Of a stretch of 64,000 nt of DNA, positions 52,010 to 61,166 are shown in pieces; within the stretch, counting starts at the first letter, position 1; each line of letters opens with the position of its first letter. The DNA comes from Streptacidiphilus jeojiense (lineage in GTDB: Bacteria; Actinomycetota; Actinomycetes; Streptomycetales; Streptomycetaceae), in the NCBI RefSeq assembly GCF_000719095.1, contig NZ_JOEH01000021.1:1-64000 (forward strand), in the 5' to 3' direction. The notes under the pieces are model-generated. The model had not been told where the DNA came from. It did no database searches and worked only from the letters and a program-made list of their open reading frames with translations. The position numbers and the translations under genes were made by a program.

Positions 52010-53626
52010 GTGGTGGCGCGAGGAACTGCGGAACAGTCTGCGGGCGGGTCCATAGTGACGGCCTGGAGCCGTTGGACCACCCGGAGGTGGCTGTCCGTCG
52101 GGGTGGCCGGCTCGTTGACCGTGCTGCTGGTGCTCGGCCTGCTCGGCTTCTGGGCGCTGGACCGGGCCTCCTCGGTCACCGACACCCTGGTCAACCACAG
52201 CTCGCCGGCGCTGACCACCGCGGTCCGGCTGGAGTCGGCCATGCTCGACCAGGAGACCGGGATCCGCGGCTACGGCCTCTCCGGCCAGTCCTCGTTCCTG
52301 GACCCCTACACCGAGGGAATGGCCGACGAGAAGGCGGCCGTCACCAAGCTGCGCACCCTCACCGCCGGGGACGCGAAGGCGGCGGCGGACCTGGACACGG
52401 TGCTGGCCCGGATCCGGACCTGGCAGACCGACTTCGCCGCCCCCGTCGCGGCCGCCCCGCCGGGCGCACCGGTGGAGCTGGCCGCGCAGCGGTCCGACCA
52501 GGGCAAGAACGATTTCGACGCGATCCGGGCGGCTGCGGCCGTGCAGCAGACGCATCTGCAGGCCGCCAGGAACACCGCCGCCCAGCAGCTGCAGACGGCG
52601 CAGCGACAGAGCAACTGGGTCTTCAGCGCCGTCGCCCTGGTGATCCTGCTGCTGTCCGCCCTGGTGGTGACCGCACTGCGGCGGGGGGTGACCGCGCCGC
52701 TGGAGCGGCTCCAGCGTGACGTCCGGGAGGTCGGCGCCGGCGAGTTCTCGCACGCGGTCTCCGCCACCACCGGCCCCGCGGACCTGCGCCTGCTCGCCGA
52801 GGACGTGGAGCGCATGCGCCGCCGGCTCGCCGACGAACTGGCCTTCTCCGACCAGGCCAGGGCCCGCCTGGACGAGCAGGCCGAGGAACTGCGGCGGTCC
52901 AACGGCGAGTTGGAGCAGTTCGCCTACGTGGCCTCGCACGACCTGCAGGAACCGCTGCGCAAGGTCGCCAGCTTCTGCCAGCTGCTCCAGCGCCGCTACG
53001 CCGACAAGCTGGACGAGCGCGCGGACCAGTACATCGCCTTCGCGGTGGACGGGGCCAACCGGATGCAGACCCTGATCAACGATCTGCTGGCGTTCTCCCG
53101 GGTCGGCCGGATGCACCAGGAGTACGCCCCGGTGGACCTGGAGCAGGTGTTCACGGCCACGGTCGACGCGTTGAGCATCGCGGTCGAGGAGTCCGGGGCC
53201 GTCATCACCCACGACCCGCTCCCGGTGCTGACCGCCGACCGCACCCAGATCGGCATGCTGTTCCAGAACCTGATCGGGAACGCCATCAAGTTCCGGGCCC
53301 CCGACCGCGCCCCGGAGGTCCGGCTGTCGGCCGTGCGGGACGGCGACCGGTGGCAGTTCGCGGTGCAGGACAACGGCATCGGCATCGGCACCGAGTTCGC
53401 CGACCGGGTGTTCGTGATCTTCCAGCGGCTGCACACCAAGGAGGCCTATCCGGGCAACGGGATCGGCCTGGCCATGTGCAAGAAGATCGTCGAGTTCCAC
53501 GGCGGCACCATCGCGGTGGACCCGGACACCGACAGCGGCACCAGGATCAGCTTCACCCTGCCGCTGGCCCCCGCCGTCCCGGTCGCCGACCCCGGCGAGC
53601 CCGAGCGCACCGAGGTGGTCGCATGA
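52010..53626 (+). CDS. Membrane sensor histidine kinase (CHASE3-HAMP-HisKA-HATPase)
   Basis: 538 residues. Two membrane helices (about 31-51 and 207-229) flank an extracytoplasmic CHASE3 domain containing LESAMLDQETGIRGYGLSGQ. A HAMP linker and coiled coil lead to HisKA with His310 in VASHDLQEPLRK, then HATPase (LFQNLIGNAIKFR, QDNGIGIGTEF, GNGIGLAMCKKIVE). This phytochrome-type HisKA layout pairs with REC-only and REC-PP2C regulators. GTG 52010 follows GGGAGGG. The next gene overlaps by ATGA. Confidence 0.9.
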   Translation: MVARGTAEQSAGGSIVTAWSRWTTRRWLSVGVAGSLTVLLVLGLLGFWALDRASSVTDTLVNHSSPALTTAVRLESAMLDQETGIRGYGLSGQSSFLDPYTEGMADEKAAVTKLRTLTAGDAKAAADLDTVLARIRTWQTDFAAPVAAAPPGAPVELAAQRSDQGKNDFDAIRAAAAVQQTHLQAARNTAAQQLQTAQRQSNWVFSAVALVILLLSALVVTALRRGVTAPLERLQRDVREVGAGEFSHAVSATTGPADLRLLAEDVERMRRRLADELAFSDQARARLDEQAEELRRSNGELEQFAYVASHDLQEPLRKVASFCQLLQRRYADKLDERADQYIAFAVDGANRMQTLINDLLAFSRVGRMHQEYAPVDLEQVFTATVDALSIAVEESGAVITHDPLPVLTADRTQIGMLFQNLIGNAIKFRAPDRAPEVRLSAVRDGDRWQFAVQDNGIGIGTEFADRVFVIFQRLHTKEAYPGNGIGLAMCKKIVEFHGGTIAVDPDTDSGTRISFTLPLAPAVPVADPGEPERTEVVA

Positions 53627-54846
53627 GCACGCACGTCCGGGCCGCCCTGACCGGCGCGCTGACCGGTGCCGGGATCCCGGCCCAGGCCGCGGCCCCGACC
53701 GAGAGCTACCGGATCCTGCTGGTCGAGGACGACGCCGGCGACGCCCTGCTGGTCGAGGAGCTGCTGGCGGACACCGGGCTGACCCACAGCCTGACCTGGA
53801 CCCAGACCATGGCCGGCGCCCTGGCCGAGCTGGGCGGGCAGACGCCCGACTGCGTGCTGCTGGATCTGCACCTGCCCGACGCCAGCGGCGTGGGCGCCAT
53901 CCAGACCCTGGAGGCGGCCTGCCCGCACACCGCCGTGATCGTGCTGACCGGGCTGGCCGAGTCCCGCGCCGGGGTGCAGGCGGTGGCCAACGGCGCCCAG
54001 GACTACCTGGTCAAGGGGCAGGTGACGGCGGACCTGCTGAACCGGGTGGTGCGCTACGCGGTGCACCGCAAGCAGGCCGAGCGGGCCAACGCGGAGCTGC
54101 GCGAGAACCGGATCCACGCCCAGGAGAACACCCGGCTGGAACGCGGTCTGCTGCCCGCCCCGCTGCTGCACGACGACCGGGTCGGCGCCGCCATGCGCTA
54201 TCTGCCGGGGCGTCAGCGGGCGCTGCTGGGCGGCGACTTCCTGGACGTGGTGCAGACCGGCGGCGAGGGCACCGTGCACGCGGTGATCGGGGACGTCAGC
54301 GGCCACGGCCCGGACGAGGCCGCGCTGGGCGTCTGCCTGCGGATCACCTGGCGCGCCCTGGTGCTGGCCGGGCACCGCGGCAGCGAACTGCTGGGCCTGC
54401 TGGAACAGGTGCTGGTCGCCGAACGCCCGCGCGACGACATGTTCGCCACCTGCAGCACGGTCACCCTGGACCCCGGGGAGCGCACCGCCACGGTCTACCT
54501 GGCCGGCCACCACGAGCCGCTGCTGTGCGCGGACGGGGCGGCCAGGGTGGTCCGGGCGGCCCACGGCCCGGCGCTGGGGATCGTCCCCGGCGGCGGCCGC
54601 TGGCGTCCCACCGAGGTGCCGTTGCCGGACAAGGGCGCGCTGCTGCTCTACACCGACGGCCTGATCGAGGGCTACCGCGGCCCCGGCAAGGAGCGGTTGG
54701 AGACCGAGGGCCTGGTCGAGCTGATCGCCCGGGCCCCGGAGCAGGACCCCGACCCGCTGCTGGACCACCTGATCGGTACCGCGAACACGCTCAACGCCGG
54801 ACGGCACGCGGACGACCTGGCGGTGCTGCACCTCAGCTGGACGTGA
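53623..54846 (+). CDS. Response-regulator PP2C phosphatase (REC-PP2C)
   Basis: 407 residues. A complete receiver (about 30-145): VEDDAGD, acceptor Asp81 in LLDLHLPDASG, VLTG, Lys131 in YLVKGQVT. A short coiled linker, then a SpoIIE-type phosphatase domain: LLGGDFLDVVQ, IGDVSGHGPDEAALG, LLYTDGLIEGYRG and HADDLAVLHLSW. It is the output of the overlapping CHASE3 kinase gene and should act on a STAS antagonist, joining this kinase to the sigma switch. Confidence 0.9.
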   Translation: MSTHVRAALTGALTGAGIPAQAAAPTESYRILLVEDDAGDALLVEELLADTGLTHSLTWTQTMAGALAELGGQTPDCVLLDLHLPDASGVGAIQTLEAACPHTAVIVLTGLAESRAGVQAVANGAQDYLVKGQVTADLLNRVVRYAVHRKQAERANAELRENRIHAQENTRLERGLLPAPLLHDDRVGAAMRYLPGRQRALLGGDFLDVVQTGGEGTVHAVIGDVSGHGPDEAALGVCLRITWRALVLAGHRGSELLGLLEQVLVAERPRDDMFATCSTVTLDPGERTATVYLAGHHEPLLCADGAARVVRAAHGPALGIVPGGGRWRPTEVPLPDKGALLLYTDGLIEGYRGPGKERLETEGLVELIARAPEQDPDPLLDHLIGTANTLNAGRHADDLAVLHLSWT

Positions 54847-54858
54847 GTGTGGGGCTGG

Positions 54859-54906
54859 ACGTGACTGTGCCGCCGAGTACCCCCGTACTCGGCGGCACAG
54901 TCACGT
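54859..54906. terminator. Strong bidirectional hairpin terminator
   Basis: A perfect 22-bp stem (54859-54880 with 54885-54906) and a CCCC loop lies between the convergent stops of the REC-PP2C gene (54846) and the GH87-like gene (54913). Confidence 0.85.
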
Positions 54907-54912
54907 TTCAGG

Positions 54913-57900
54913 TCAGCTGTTCCAGACCTGGAACTCGGAGACCTGTCCGGCCGGCCATCCGGTGTTCGCCGTGACGGTCACCCGGAAGTACCGCTGGGTG
55001 GTCGCGGGGAAGGTGATGGTGACGGTGTTGTTGGCGTTCGGGTCGAAGGTGTAGGTGGCCGACGCCTTCAGCGTGCTGAAGGTGGAACCGTCGGTGCTGC
55101 CCGTCAGGGACAGCGTCTGGTCGCGGGCGCCCCAGCCCGCCGGGAGCTGGAGCACGACCCGGGCCGCGCTCTGCGCCGAGCCGAGGTCGACCTGCACCCA
55201 CTGCGGGAAGGCGTTGTTGGCGCTCTCCCAGTAGCTGCTCTGGTTGCCGTCGGTGACGTTGGAGGAGGGGTAGACGTCGGTGTGGCTCGACTCGCTGGTG
55301 GCCTTTCCTGCCGCCAGGTTGGTGGCCACCGTGCCGGCCCCGGTGCCCGTCAGCGCGACCGTGGTCGGGCTGTTGGAGGCGTTGCCGGAGACGGTGAGGT
55401 TGCCGGTGCGGGAGCCGGACGCGGTCGGCTTGAAGACCACGCTGACCGTGCAGGAGCCGCCCGCCGCGATGGACGTGCCGCAGGTGTTGGTCTGCGAGAA
55501 GTCACCGGTGACGGCCACGCCGGAGACGGACGCGGCCGCGGTGCCGGTGTTGCTCACGGTGACCGACTGCGCGGTGCTGCTGGTGTTGAGCGCCTGGGTG
55601 CCGAAGGTCAGCGAGCCCGGGTTGGCCGACAGCGTCGCGGACGGGGTGGTGCCGCCGCTGCCGCTGGGGAAGATCTCGAAGTCCGAGAGCTGGCCGGCGC
55701 TCCAGCCGGTGTTGGCGGTGATGTTCACCCGGACGTAGCGCGCCGTGGCGGCGTTGAAGGGGATGGTCACCGTGTTGTTGTTGGCGTTGGGGTCGAAGGT
55801 GTACCCGGCCGAGCCCACGATCGTGTTGAAGGTGGATCCGTCCGTGGACCCCTGCACCGACAGGGTCTCGGTGCGGGCGCTCCAGGCCGTCGCCGGCGGG
55901 AGCTTGAGCACGATCTTGCCGATGCTGTAGCTCGCGCCGAGGTCGACCTGGGCCCACTGCGGGAAGGAGCCGTTGGCGCTCTCCCAGTAGGTGGACGCGT
56001 CCGAGTCGGTGAGGTTGGCGGGGGTGTAGACGCCGTTGCTGGAGCTCGCGGTGGCCGGGCGGGCGGCGGCGATGTTGGTGCTGCTGTCGATGCCGGTGCC
56101 GGTCAGCGAGGCGGTGGTGGGGCTGTTGTTGGCGTTGCTGGTGACGGTCAGCGTGCCGGAGCGGGAGCCGCCGGCGGTGGGCTGGAAGCCGACGTTGACC
56201 GTGCAGGAGGCTCCGACCGCGATGGTGGAGCAGTTGTTGGTCTGGCTGAAGTCACCGGTCACCGAGACGCCGGAGACGGTCGCCGAGGTGGTGCCCGAGT
56301 TGGTCACGGTGATGCTCTGCGCGGCGGCCGAGGAGCCGACCACCGTGCCCGCGAAGTTCAGGCTGGCCGGTGAGGCGTTCAGTACCGGACCCGGCGCGGT
56401 GCCGGTCCCGGAGAGGGCGACGGTGTTGGTGACCCCACCGGCGTTGACGGTCAGGCTGCCGGAGCGGCTGCCCGTCGCGGTCGGCTTGAAGGTGACGCTG
56501 ACCGTGCAGGAGCCGTTCGCCGCGATCGACGAACCGCAGGTGTTGGTCTGGGCGAAGTCACCACTGGCCGCGATGGACGAGACGGCCGCGGCCGAGCCGG
56601 TGGGGTTGGAGACGGTCACCGTCTGCGCGGTGCTGGTCGCTCCGGTGGCCACCGAACCGAAGTTCAGCGCGCTCGGGGTGGCGGTCACCCCGGTGGCCGG
56701 GTAGGGCGGGAAGACCGGGGTCGGCCAGCCGCTGCAGTACGGGGTGCCGCTGATGCCGGAGTTGCCCCCGCCGTCGGTCACCACGAAGTTGCCGCCCTCG
56801 CAGTTGTACACGGGGGAGGGGCCGTTGACGCCGGTCGCGGTGACGTTGGTGAAGCTCGCCGCGCCGCCGGTCTGCTCCTGCAGGGCGAAGGTCCCGGTGC
56901 CGGCGATGGTCACGTTGTTCAGCGAGACCCCGCTGATCGTTCCCTCGACCCACTGGACCGCCTCGTAGGGGCTCTGCTCGATCAGCGCGTTGGTGACGTT
57001 GATCGACCCGGTGATGGCGCCCTGGCTGCCGTCGAACCACAGCGCGCCGACGCCGAACTGCCAGTTGGGGTCGAGGTCGCCGTCCCGGACCAGGGTGTTG
57101 TTGGAGATGGTGGTGGTGCCCACCGGGGTGGAGGTGAAGCGCTGCCCCACGTGGATGCCGCCGCCCTGGGAGATCCCGGTGTCCTGCACCAGGTTTCCGC
57201 TGACGGTGTTGTCGTGGCCGCCGTAGATCGCGATGCCGTTGGCCAGGATCTGCAGCTGGACCGTGTTGTTGGAGATGGTGTCGTTGGCGTCGGCCCCCAG
57301 CGAGGAGTCCGCCCAGGTGGCCACGCCGTCGTCACCGGTGTTGCGGATGTCGCTGTTGGTGACGGTGGAGTTGGTGACGCCGCCGTGGAAGTTGATGCCG
57401 TCGGCGGTGGTGTCGCGGATCCGCATCCCGCTGAAGGTCAGCTTGTCCATCGGGCCGTCCATCCAGGCGCCGACCTTCATGTGGTCGATCCAGATGTTGG
57501 ACACCGAGGAGTTGCTCAACGCGCCGCCGATGCCGTTGACCTGCGCGCTGTCGTCACGCTCCTGGACATTGCCGAAGATCGCGAAGTTCTGCAGGTGGAC
57601 GTTGGTGCTCGGGGACGGGGCCGAGTTGCCGTAGAAGCCGGGCGCGGTACCGGTGACGGTGGAGTACCACATGCCGGCGCCGGCCACGGTGACGTTGTTG
57701 ACGCTGATGTGGCCCGGGACGTTGAACGTCCCCGGCGGGATCCACACCGTTCCGCCCGGACCGGCCGCGCTGATCGCGGCGTTGAAGGCGCTGGTGGCGT
57801 CGGCCGCGCCGGTCGCGTCGGCGCCCTCGCTGGTCACCGAGACCGAACCGGCCGGCTGCGTCAGCGCCGCGCCGACCTGCTCGAAGTCGGCGAAGTCGAT

Positions 57901-58473
57901 GGTGTACGAGGAGGCGGTGTCCTCCGAGTCGACCTGCAGCTTGAAGGTCGTCCCGGCCGGATAGGTGGTGCTGAACAGGCGGTGCACCTCGTCGTAGAAG
58001 TGGTGCGGGTTGCTGCCAGGGGAGTTGGTGAACGGGTAGCTCCCGTAGTACCAGCTGTAGGCGTTGGTGAGGGTGAAGTCGGTCTGCTTGGTGCCGTTGA
58101 CGTAGAGCGACAGCGGCGCGTTGTAGACCGACCCGCCCGAGGTGTCGGGGATGCTGTACCGGAAGTCGATGGAGTTGGTGGCCACCGGTGTGGTGAAGGT
58201 GACGTACTGGCCGCTGCCCTGCAGGGTCACGGCCTTGCGGTACGACGCCTCGTCGGCCAGCTGGCCCTGGGCGTAACTCGGGCCGATGACCGTCCCGTTG
58301 GTGGCGGAGTTCTCCGCCTGTACCTCTACGTAGGGCAGGCTCGCGCCGCTGCCGCCGGTGGCGGCGGCCCAGGCGGGCTGGACCGCCAGCGCGACCAGGC
58401 TGATCGCGGCCAGCACCGCGGTGCCGACCGCCATGGCGAGAGCTCGCCTCAGCCGGTGGATGGAATGGAACAC
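54913..58473 (-). CDS. Secreted GH87-like alpha-1,3-glucanase, multi-domain
   Basis: 1186 residues. Sec signal to about 37 (VQPAWAA); CBM35/6-like domain about 45-200 (YVEVQAENSA); right-handed beta-helix catalytic region about 205-590 with the GH87-type blocks WIDHMKVGAWMDGPMD, RDTTADGINFHGG and RNTGDDGVATWADS, whose Asp residues (358, 381, 382) are the likely catalytic acids. Then two ASH/choice-of-anchor-D repeats (about 594-692, 696-795), an F5/8C domain (about 797-936), a third ASH repeat (about 945-1045) and a second F5/8C domain (about 1050-1186). GH87 enzymes cut alpha-1,3-glucan of fungal walls. GTG 58473 follows AAGGGAG. Confidence 0.85.
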   Translation of the reverse strand: MFHSIHRLRRALAMAVGTAVLAAISLVALAVQPAWAAATGGSGASLPYVEVQAENSATNGTVIGPSYAQGQLADEASYRKAVTLQGSGQYVTFTTPVATNSIDFRYSIPDTSGGSVYNAPLSLYVNGTKQTDFTLTNAYSWYYGSYPFTNSPGSNPHHFYDEVHRLFSTTYPAGTTFKLQVDSEDTASSYTIDFADFEQVGAALTQPAGSVSVTSEGADATGAADATSAFNAAISAAGPGGTVWIPPGTFNVPGHISVNNVTVAGAGMWYSTVTGTAPGFYGNSAPSPSTNVHLQNFAIFGNVQERDDSAQVNGIGGALSNSSVSNIWIDHMKVGAWMDGPMDKLTFSGMRIRDTTADGINFHGGVTNSTVTNSDIRNTGDDGVATWADSSLGADANDTISNNTVQLQILANGIAIYGGHDNTVSGNLVQDTGISQGGGIHVGQRFTSTPVGTTTISNNTLVRDGDLDPNWQFGVGALWFDGSQGAITGSINVTNALIEQSPYEAVQWVEGTISGVSLNNVTIAGTGTFALQEQTGGAASFTNVTATGVNGPSPVYNCEGGNFVVTDGGGNSGISGTPYCSGWPTPVFPPYPATGVTATPSALNFGSVATGATSTAQTVTVSNPTGSAAAVSSIAASGDFAQTNTCGSSIAANGSCTVSVTFKPTATGSRSGSLTVNAGGVTNTVALSGTGTAPGPVLNASPASLNFAGTVVGSSAAAQSITVTNSGTTSATVSGVSVTGDFSQTNNCSTIAVGASCTVNVGFQPTAGGSRSGTLTVTSNANNSPTTASLTGTGIDSSTNIAAARPATASSSNGVYTPANLTDSDASTYWESANGSFPQWAQVDLGASYSIGKIVLKLPPATAWSARTETLSVQGSTDGSTFNTIVGSAGYTFDPNANNNTVTIPFNAATARYVRVNITANTGWSAGQLSDFEIFPSGSGGTTPSATLSANPGSLTFGTQALNTSSTAQSVTVSNTGTAAASVSGVAVTGDFSQTNTCGTSIAAGGSCTVSVVFKPTASGSRTGNLTVSGNASNSPTTVALTGTGAGTVATNLAAGKATSESSHTDVYPSSNVTDGNQSSYWESANNAFPQWVQVDLGSAQSAARVVLQLPAGWGARDQTLSLTGSTDGSTFSTLKASATYTFDPNANNTVTITFPATTQRYFRVTVTANTGWPAGQVSEFQVWNS

Positions 58474-58773
58474 CTTCTGCTCCCTTCGACGCGGAGGGCC
58501 GGACCCGAAGCGGCTCCGCAGTCAGGTGGGGTGGAGGGGAACACAGGAGAGGGTTGACGGGTGCACGCTGGACCGTAACGGTGTCGACAACTCGGCGCAA
58601 TATCTAGACACATCTTCGCTGGATTCTAACTTTTGGTCGCAAGAGTCGACCTGGCTCGATCGGGGCGAAAGTTTCACCTTCCGCCCGCGCCCGCACTCCG
58701 CTGACCTGCGCCCCTGTCCGGGGAGGACGGTCGCCGATTGCGCCGCGGCCCCCGGTGCTCCTAGGAACCTCCT
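58474..58773. promoter_or_regulatory. Divergent intergenic region, glucanase / expansin
   Basis: Three hundred gene-free bases with a comparatively AT-rich core near 58590-58680, suited to promoters in both directions. A small GAAA-G-TTTC dyad lies at about 58667-58675. I cannot name a regulator; the CebR palindrome is absent. Confidence 0.5.
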
Positions 58774-60099
58774 ATGAACACGGACAAGAGAGTCTGGATG
58801 TCACTGGCCGCCGCCGTGTGTGCCTTCGCCCTGGTGATGTCCTTCCAACTGACCGCCCGGGCCCTGGATGTGACGGGCGGTTCGACACCGGTGACCGGCA
58901 ACGCCACCTGGTTCAGCTCGCTGGGGTCGCCCTACGGCGGCTGCGGCCTGCCCCAGGCGCAGCTGGACAGCCAGGACTTCCTGGCCCTCAACGTCTTCAA
59001 CACCCCTGGGAACTACGGCAGTCTGACCCGGCCCATCCCGGCCTCGGCGGCGGGCACCATCGGGATGTTCGACAACGGGCTGAACTGCGGCCGCTACGTC
59101 CGGGTGACGGTCGGCGACTACTGCTCGGGCACCAACGACGGCGCGCAGAACCAGCCCTTCTGCCGGAACGGCAGCTGGACCACGGACGCCTACAACGGGG
59201 CCACGCTGACCTTCGTGGTCGCCGACAGCTGCGGCGACTCCAACGCCTGGTGCCGGGACGACCCCTACCACGTGGACCTGGCGCAGGCCGCGCTCAACCA
59301 GTTCGTGCTGAACGGCAAGGCGGTCGGGGACATGTACCCGAACCACTGGAACAACCGCCAGGTGTCCTGGCAGTTCGTCCCCGCCCCGGACTACACCGGT
59401 GACATCAACATCGGCTTCCTGCAGTCGGCACAGGTCTACTGGCCGGCCATCGCGGTCTCGCACCTGCCCAACGGCATCCACGGGATCCGCTACTACTCGG
59501 CCGGGAGCTGGCAGAGCGCCGCGATGAACAGCGACATGGGCGACGACTACATCATCGCCCCGACCACGGCGGGCGGTTCGCAGTACCAGATCCAGGTGGT
59601 GGACGCCTCCGACGCCCTCCTCAACGGCGGCAGGATCTACTCCTTCTCGCTGCCGGCCACCTGCGCCTCGTCCTGCGGACAGCCCTACACGGCGGCGACC
59701 TACACCACGAGCACCCCGACCAGCACGTCACCCAGCCCCTCCGCCTCGCCGTCAGTTTCGGCCTCCGCCTCGGCGTCAGCCTCCCCGTCGGCCTCGGCCG
59801 GCGCCGGCGGCTGCACCGTCACGGCCGGCCTGGTCAGCTCCTGGACCGGCGGCTACCAGCTCCAGTTCACCGTCACCGACAGCGGGACCGCGCCGATCGC
59901 CACTTGGAGGGTCGGCTTCTCCTTCGCCGGCTCCCAGACCGTCGCCAACTCCTGGAACGCCACCGTCACCCAGACCGGCGCCGCGGTCACCGCCACCAAC
60001 GCCGCCTACAACGGCACCCTCAGCCCCGGCGCCTCCACCACCTGGGGCATGGTCGTCAACGGCGCCGACCAACCGCTACCGACTCCGACCTGCACCTGA
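58774..60099 (+). CDS. Expansin-like secreted protein with CBM2
   Basis: 441 residues: a signal peptide (about 1-30), a DPBB/expansin-type domain (about 34-200; GNATWFSSLGSPYGGCGLP, VVADSCGD, HVDLAQAALNQF with the family's acidic site), a beta-sandwich second domain (about 205-295; IAVSHLPNGIHGIRYYSAG), a Ser/Ala/Pro/Thr linker (about 305-345) and a C-terminal CBM2 (GCTVTAGLVSSW to PTPTCT). Expansin-like proteins loosen cellulose or chitin networks without hydrolysis. It is divergent from the GH87-like gene, so shared regulation is possible. Confidence 0.85.
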   Translation: MNTDKRVWMSLAAAVCAFALVMSFQLTARALDVTGGSTPVTGNATWFSSLGSPYGGCGLPQAQLDSQDFLALNVFNTPGNYGSLTRPIPASAAGTIGMFDNGLNCGRYVRVTVGDYCSGTNDGAQNQPFCRNGSWTTDAYNGATLTFVVADSCGDSNAWCRDDPYHVDLAQAALNQFVLNGKAVGDMYPNHWNNRQVSWQFVPAPDYTGDINIGFLQSAQVYWPAIAVSHLPNGIHGIRYYSAGSWQSAAMNSDMGDDYIIAPTTAGGSQYQIQVVDASDALLNGGRIYSFSLPATCASSCGQPYTAATYTTSTPTSTSPSPSASPSVSASASASASPSASAGAGGCTVTAGLVSSWTGGYQLQFTVTDSGTAPIATWRVGFSFAGSQTVANSWNATVTQTGAAVTATNAAYNGTLSPGASTTWGMVVNGADQPLPTPTCT

Positions 60100-60122
60100 T
60101 CCGGCCCCGTCGCAGCGCCGGA

Positions 60123-61082
60123 TCACCGGTCCTTGAACTCCTCGATGGCCGCCCGGACGGTCCACTGCATCGTCTCGCTCCCGCCGTGGCCCGAGTCCTC
60201 GATGATGTGCAGCCGAGCGTCCGGCCACGCCTTCGCCAGTTCCCAGGCGGTCTGCACCGGGCAGCCCATGTCGTGCCGGCCGTGCACCAGCACCGCCGGG
60301 ATGCCCGCCAACTTGTGGGCATCGCGCAGCAGTTGGTCCTCCTCCAGCCACGCGCCGTTGCTGAAGAAGTGGGCGCAGATCCGTACGAACGCGATCTGCG
60401 CATCGACGTCGCGGTTGCTGTACATGCCCGGCACGCCGTTGGGCTCGTCGGAGATGACCGCGTCCTCCCAGGCCAGCCAGTCGGCGGCGGCCTGCTCCCG
60501 GACCTTCCGGTCGGGGTTCTCCATCAGCCGGGCGTACGCCGCGAGCAGGTCGCCGTCCCGCTCGTCGGCGGGGACGCCGTCGCGGAACCGGTCCCAGGCC
60601 TCGGGGTAGAACCGCCCGGCGCCCCGGTAGAGCCATTCGGTCTCGGCCCGGCGGGTCGTGGTCACCGCCGGGATCACGATCTCGCTGACCCGCTCGGGGT
60701 GCTGCTGCGCATAGGCCAGGATCAGCGTCGATCCCCAGGAGCCGCCGTTCAGCAGCCACTTGTCGATGCCGAGGTGCACCCGCAGCCGCTCCATGTCGTC
60801 GACCAGGTGCTGCGTGGTGTTCAGGCTCATGTCCGCCGCCGGATCGCTGGCGTGCGGGGTGCTGCGACCGCAGTTGCGCTGGTCGAAGCGGACGACCCGG
60901 TAGCGCTCGGGGTCCCAGGCCCTGGTCGGCCGCCGCGGCGCCCCGGCCCCCGGCCCGCCGTGCACGTTCAGCGCCGGCTTCCCCTCGGGATTGCCCAACT
61001 GCTCGTAGTAGATCCGGTTGCCGTCCCCGGTGTCGAGGAAACCACTGTCGTAGGGACTCGTCGGAGCGTAGAGGTCAGCCAT
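60123..61082 (-). CDS. pip: Proline iminopeptidase
   Basis: A 319-residue alpha/beta-hydrolase (peptidase S33) that releases N-terminal proline. HGGPG at 41-45 forms the oxyanion hole; the nucleophile Ser115 is in LNGGSWGSTL; the acid lies in GRHDMGCPV and the His in DSGHGG. DQRNCGRSTPHA is a family block. No signal peptide; cytoplasmic. Confidence 0.92.
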   Translation of the reverse strand: MADLYAPTSPYDSGFLDTGDGNRIYYEQLGNPEGKPALNVHGGPGAGAPRRPTRAWDPERYRVVRFDQRNCGRSTPHASDPAADMSLNTTQHLVDDMERLRVHLGIDKWLLNGGSWGSTLILAYAQQHPERVSEIVIPAVTTTRRAETEWLYRGAGRFYPEAWDRFRDGVPADERDGDLLAAYARLMENPDRKVREQAAADWLAWEDAVISDEPNGVPGMYSNRDVDAQIAFVRICAHFFSNGAWLEEDQLLRDAHKLAGIPAVLVHGRHDMGCPVQTAWELAKAWPDARLHIIEDSGHGGSETMQWTVRAAIEEFKDR

Positions 61083-61111
61083 GAGCGCCGATTGTACGGA
61101 GCGAACGCGAG

Positions 61112-61145
61112 CCTGCCCCTCCCCGTGGGTCCGGGAAGGGGCAGG
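61112..61145 (-). terminator. Hairpin between the L,D-transpeptidase gene and pip
   Basis: CCTGCCCC-TCCC pairs with GGGAAGGGGCAGG, with one bulged base. It follows the L,D-transpeptidase stop (61167) and separates it from the co-directional pip gene. Confidence 0.65.
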
Positions 61146-61166
61146 TACGTCGCAGGCGCGCGGTTG

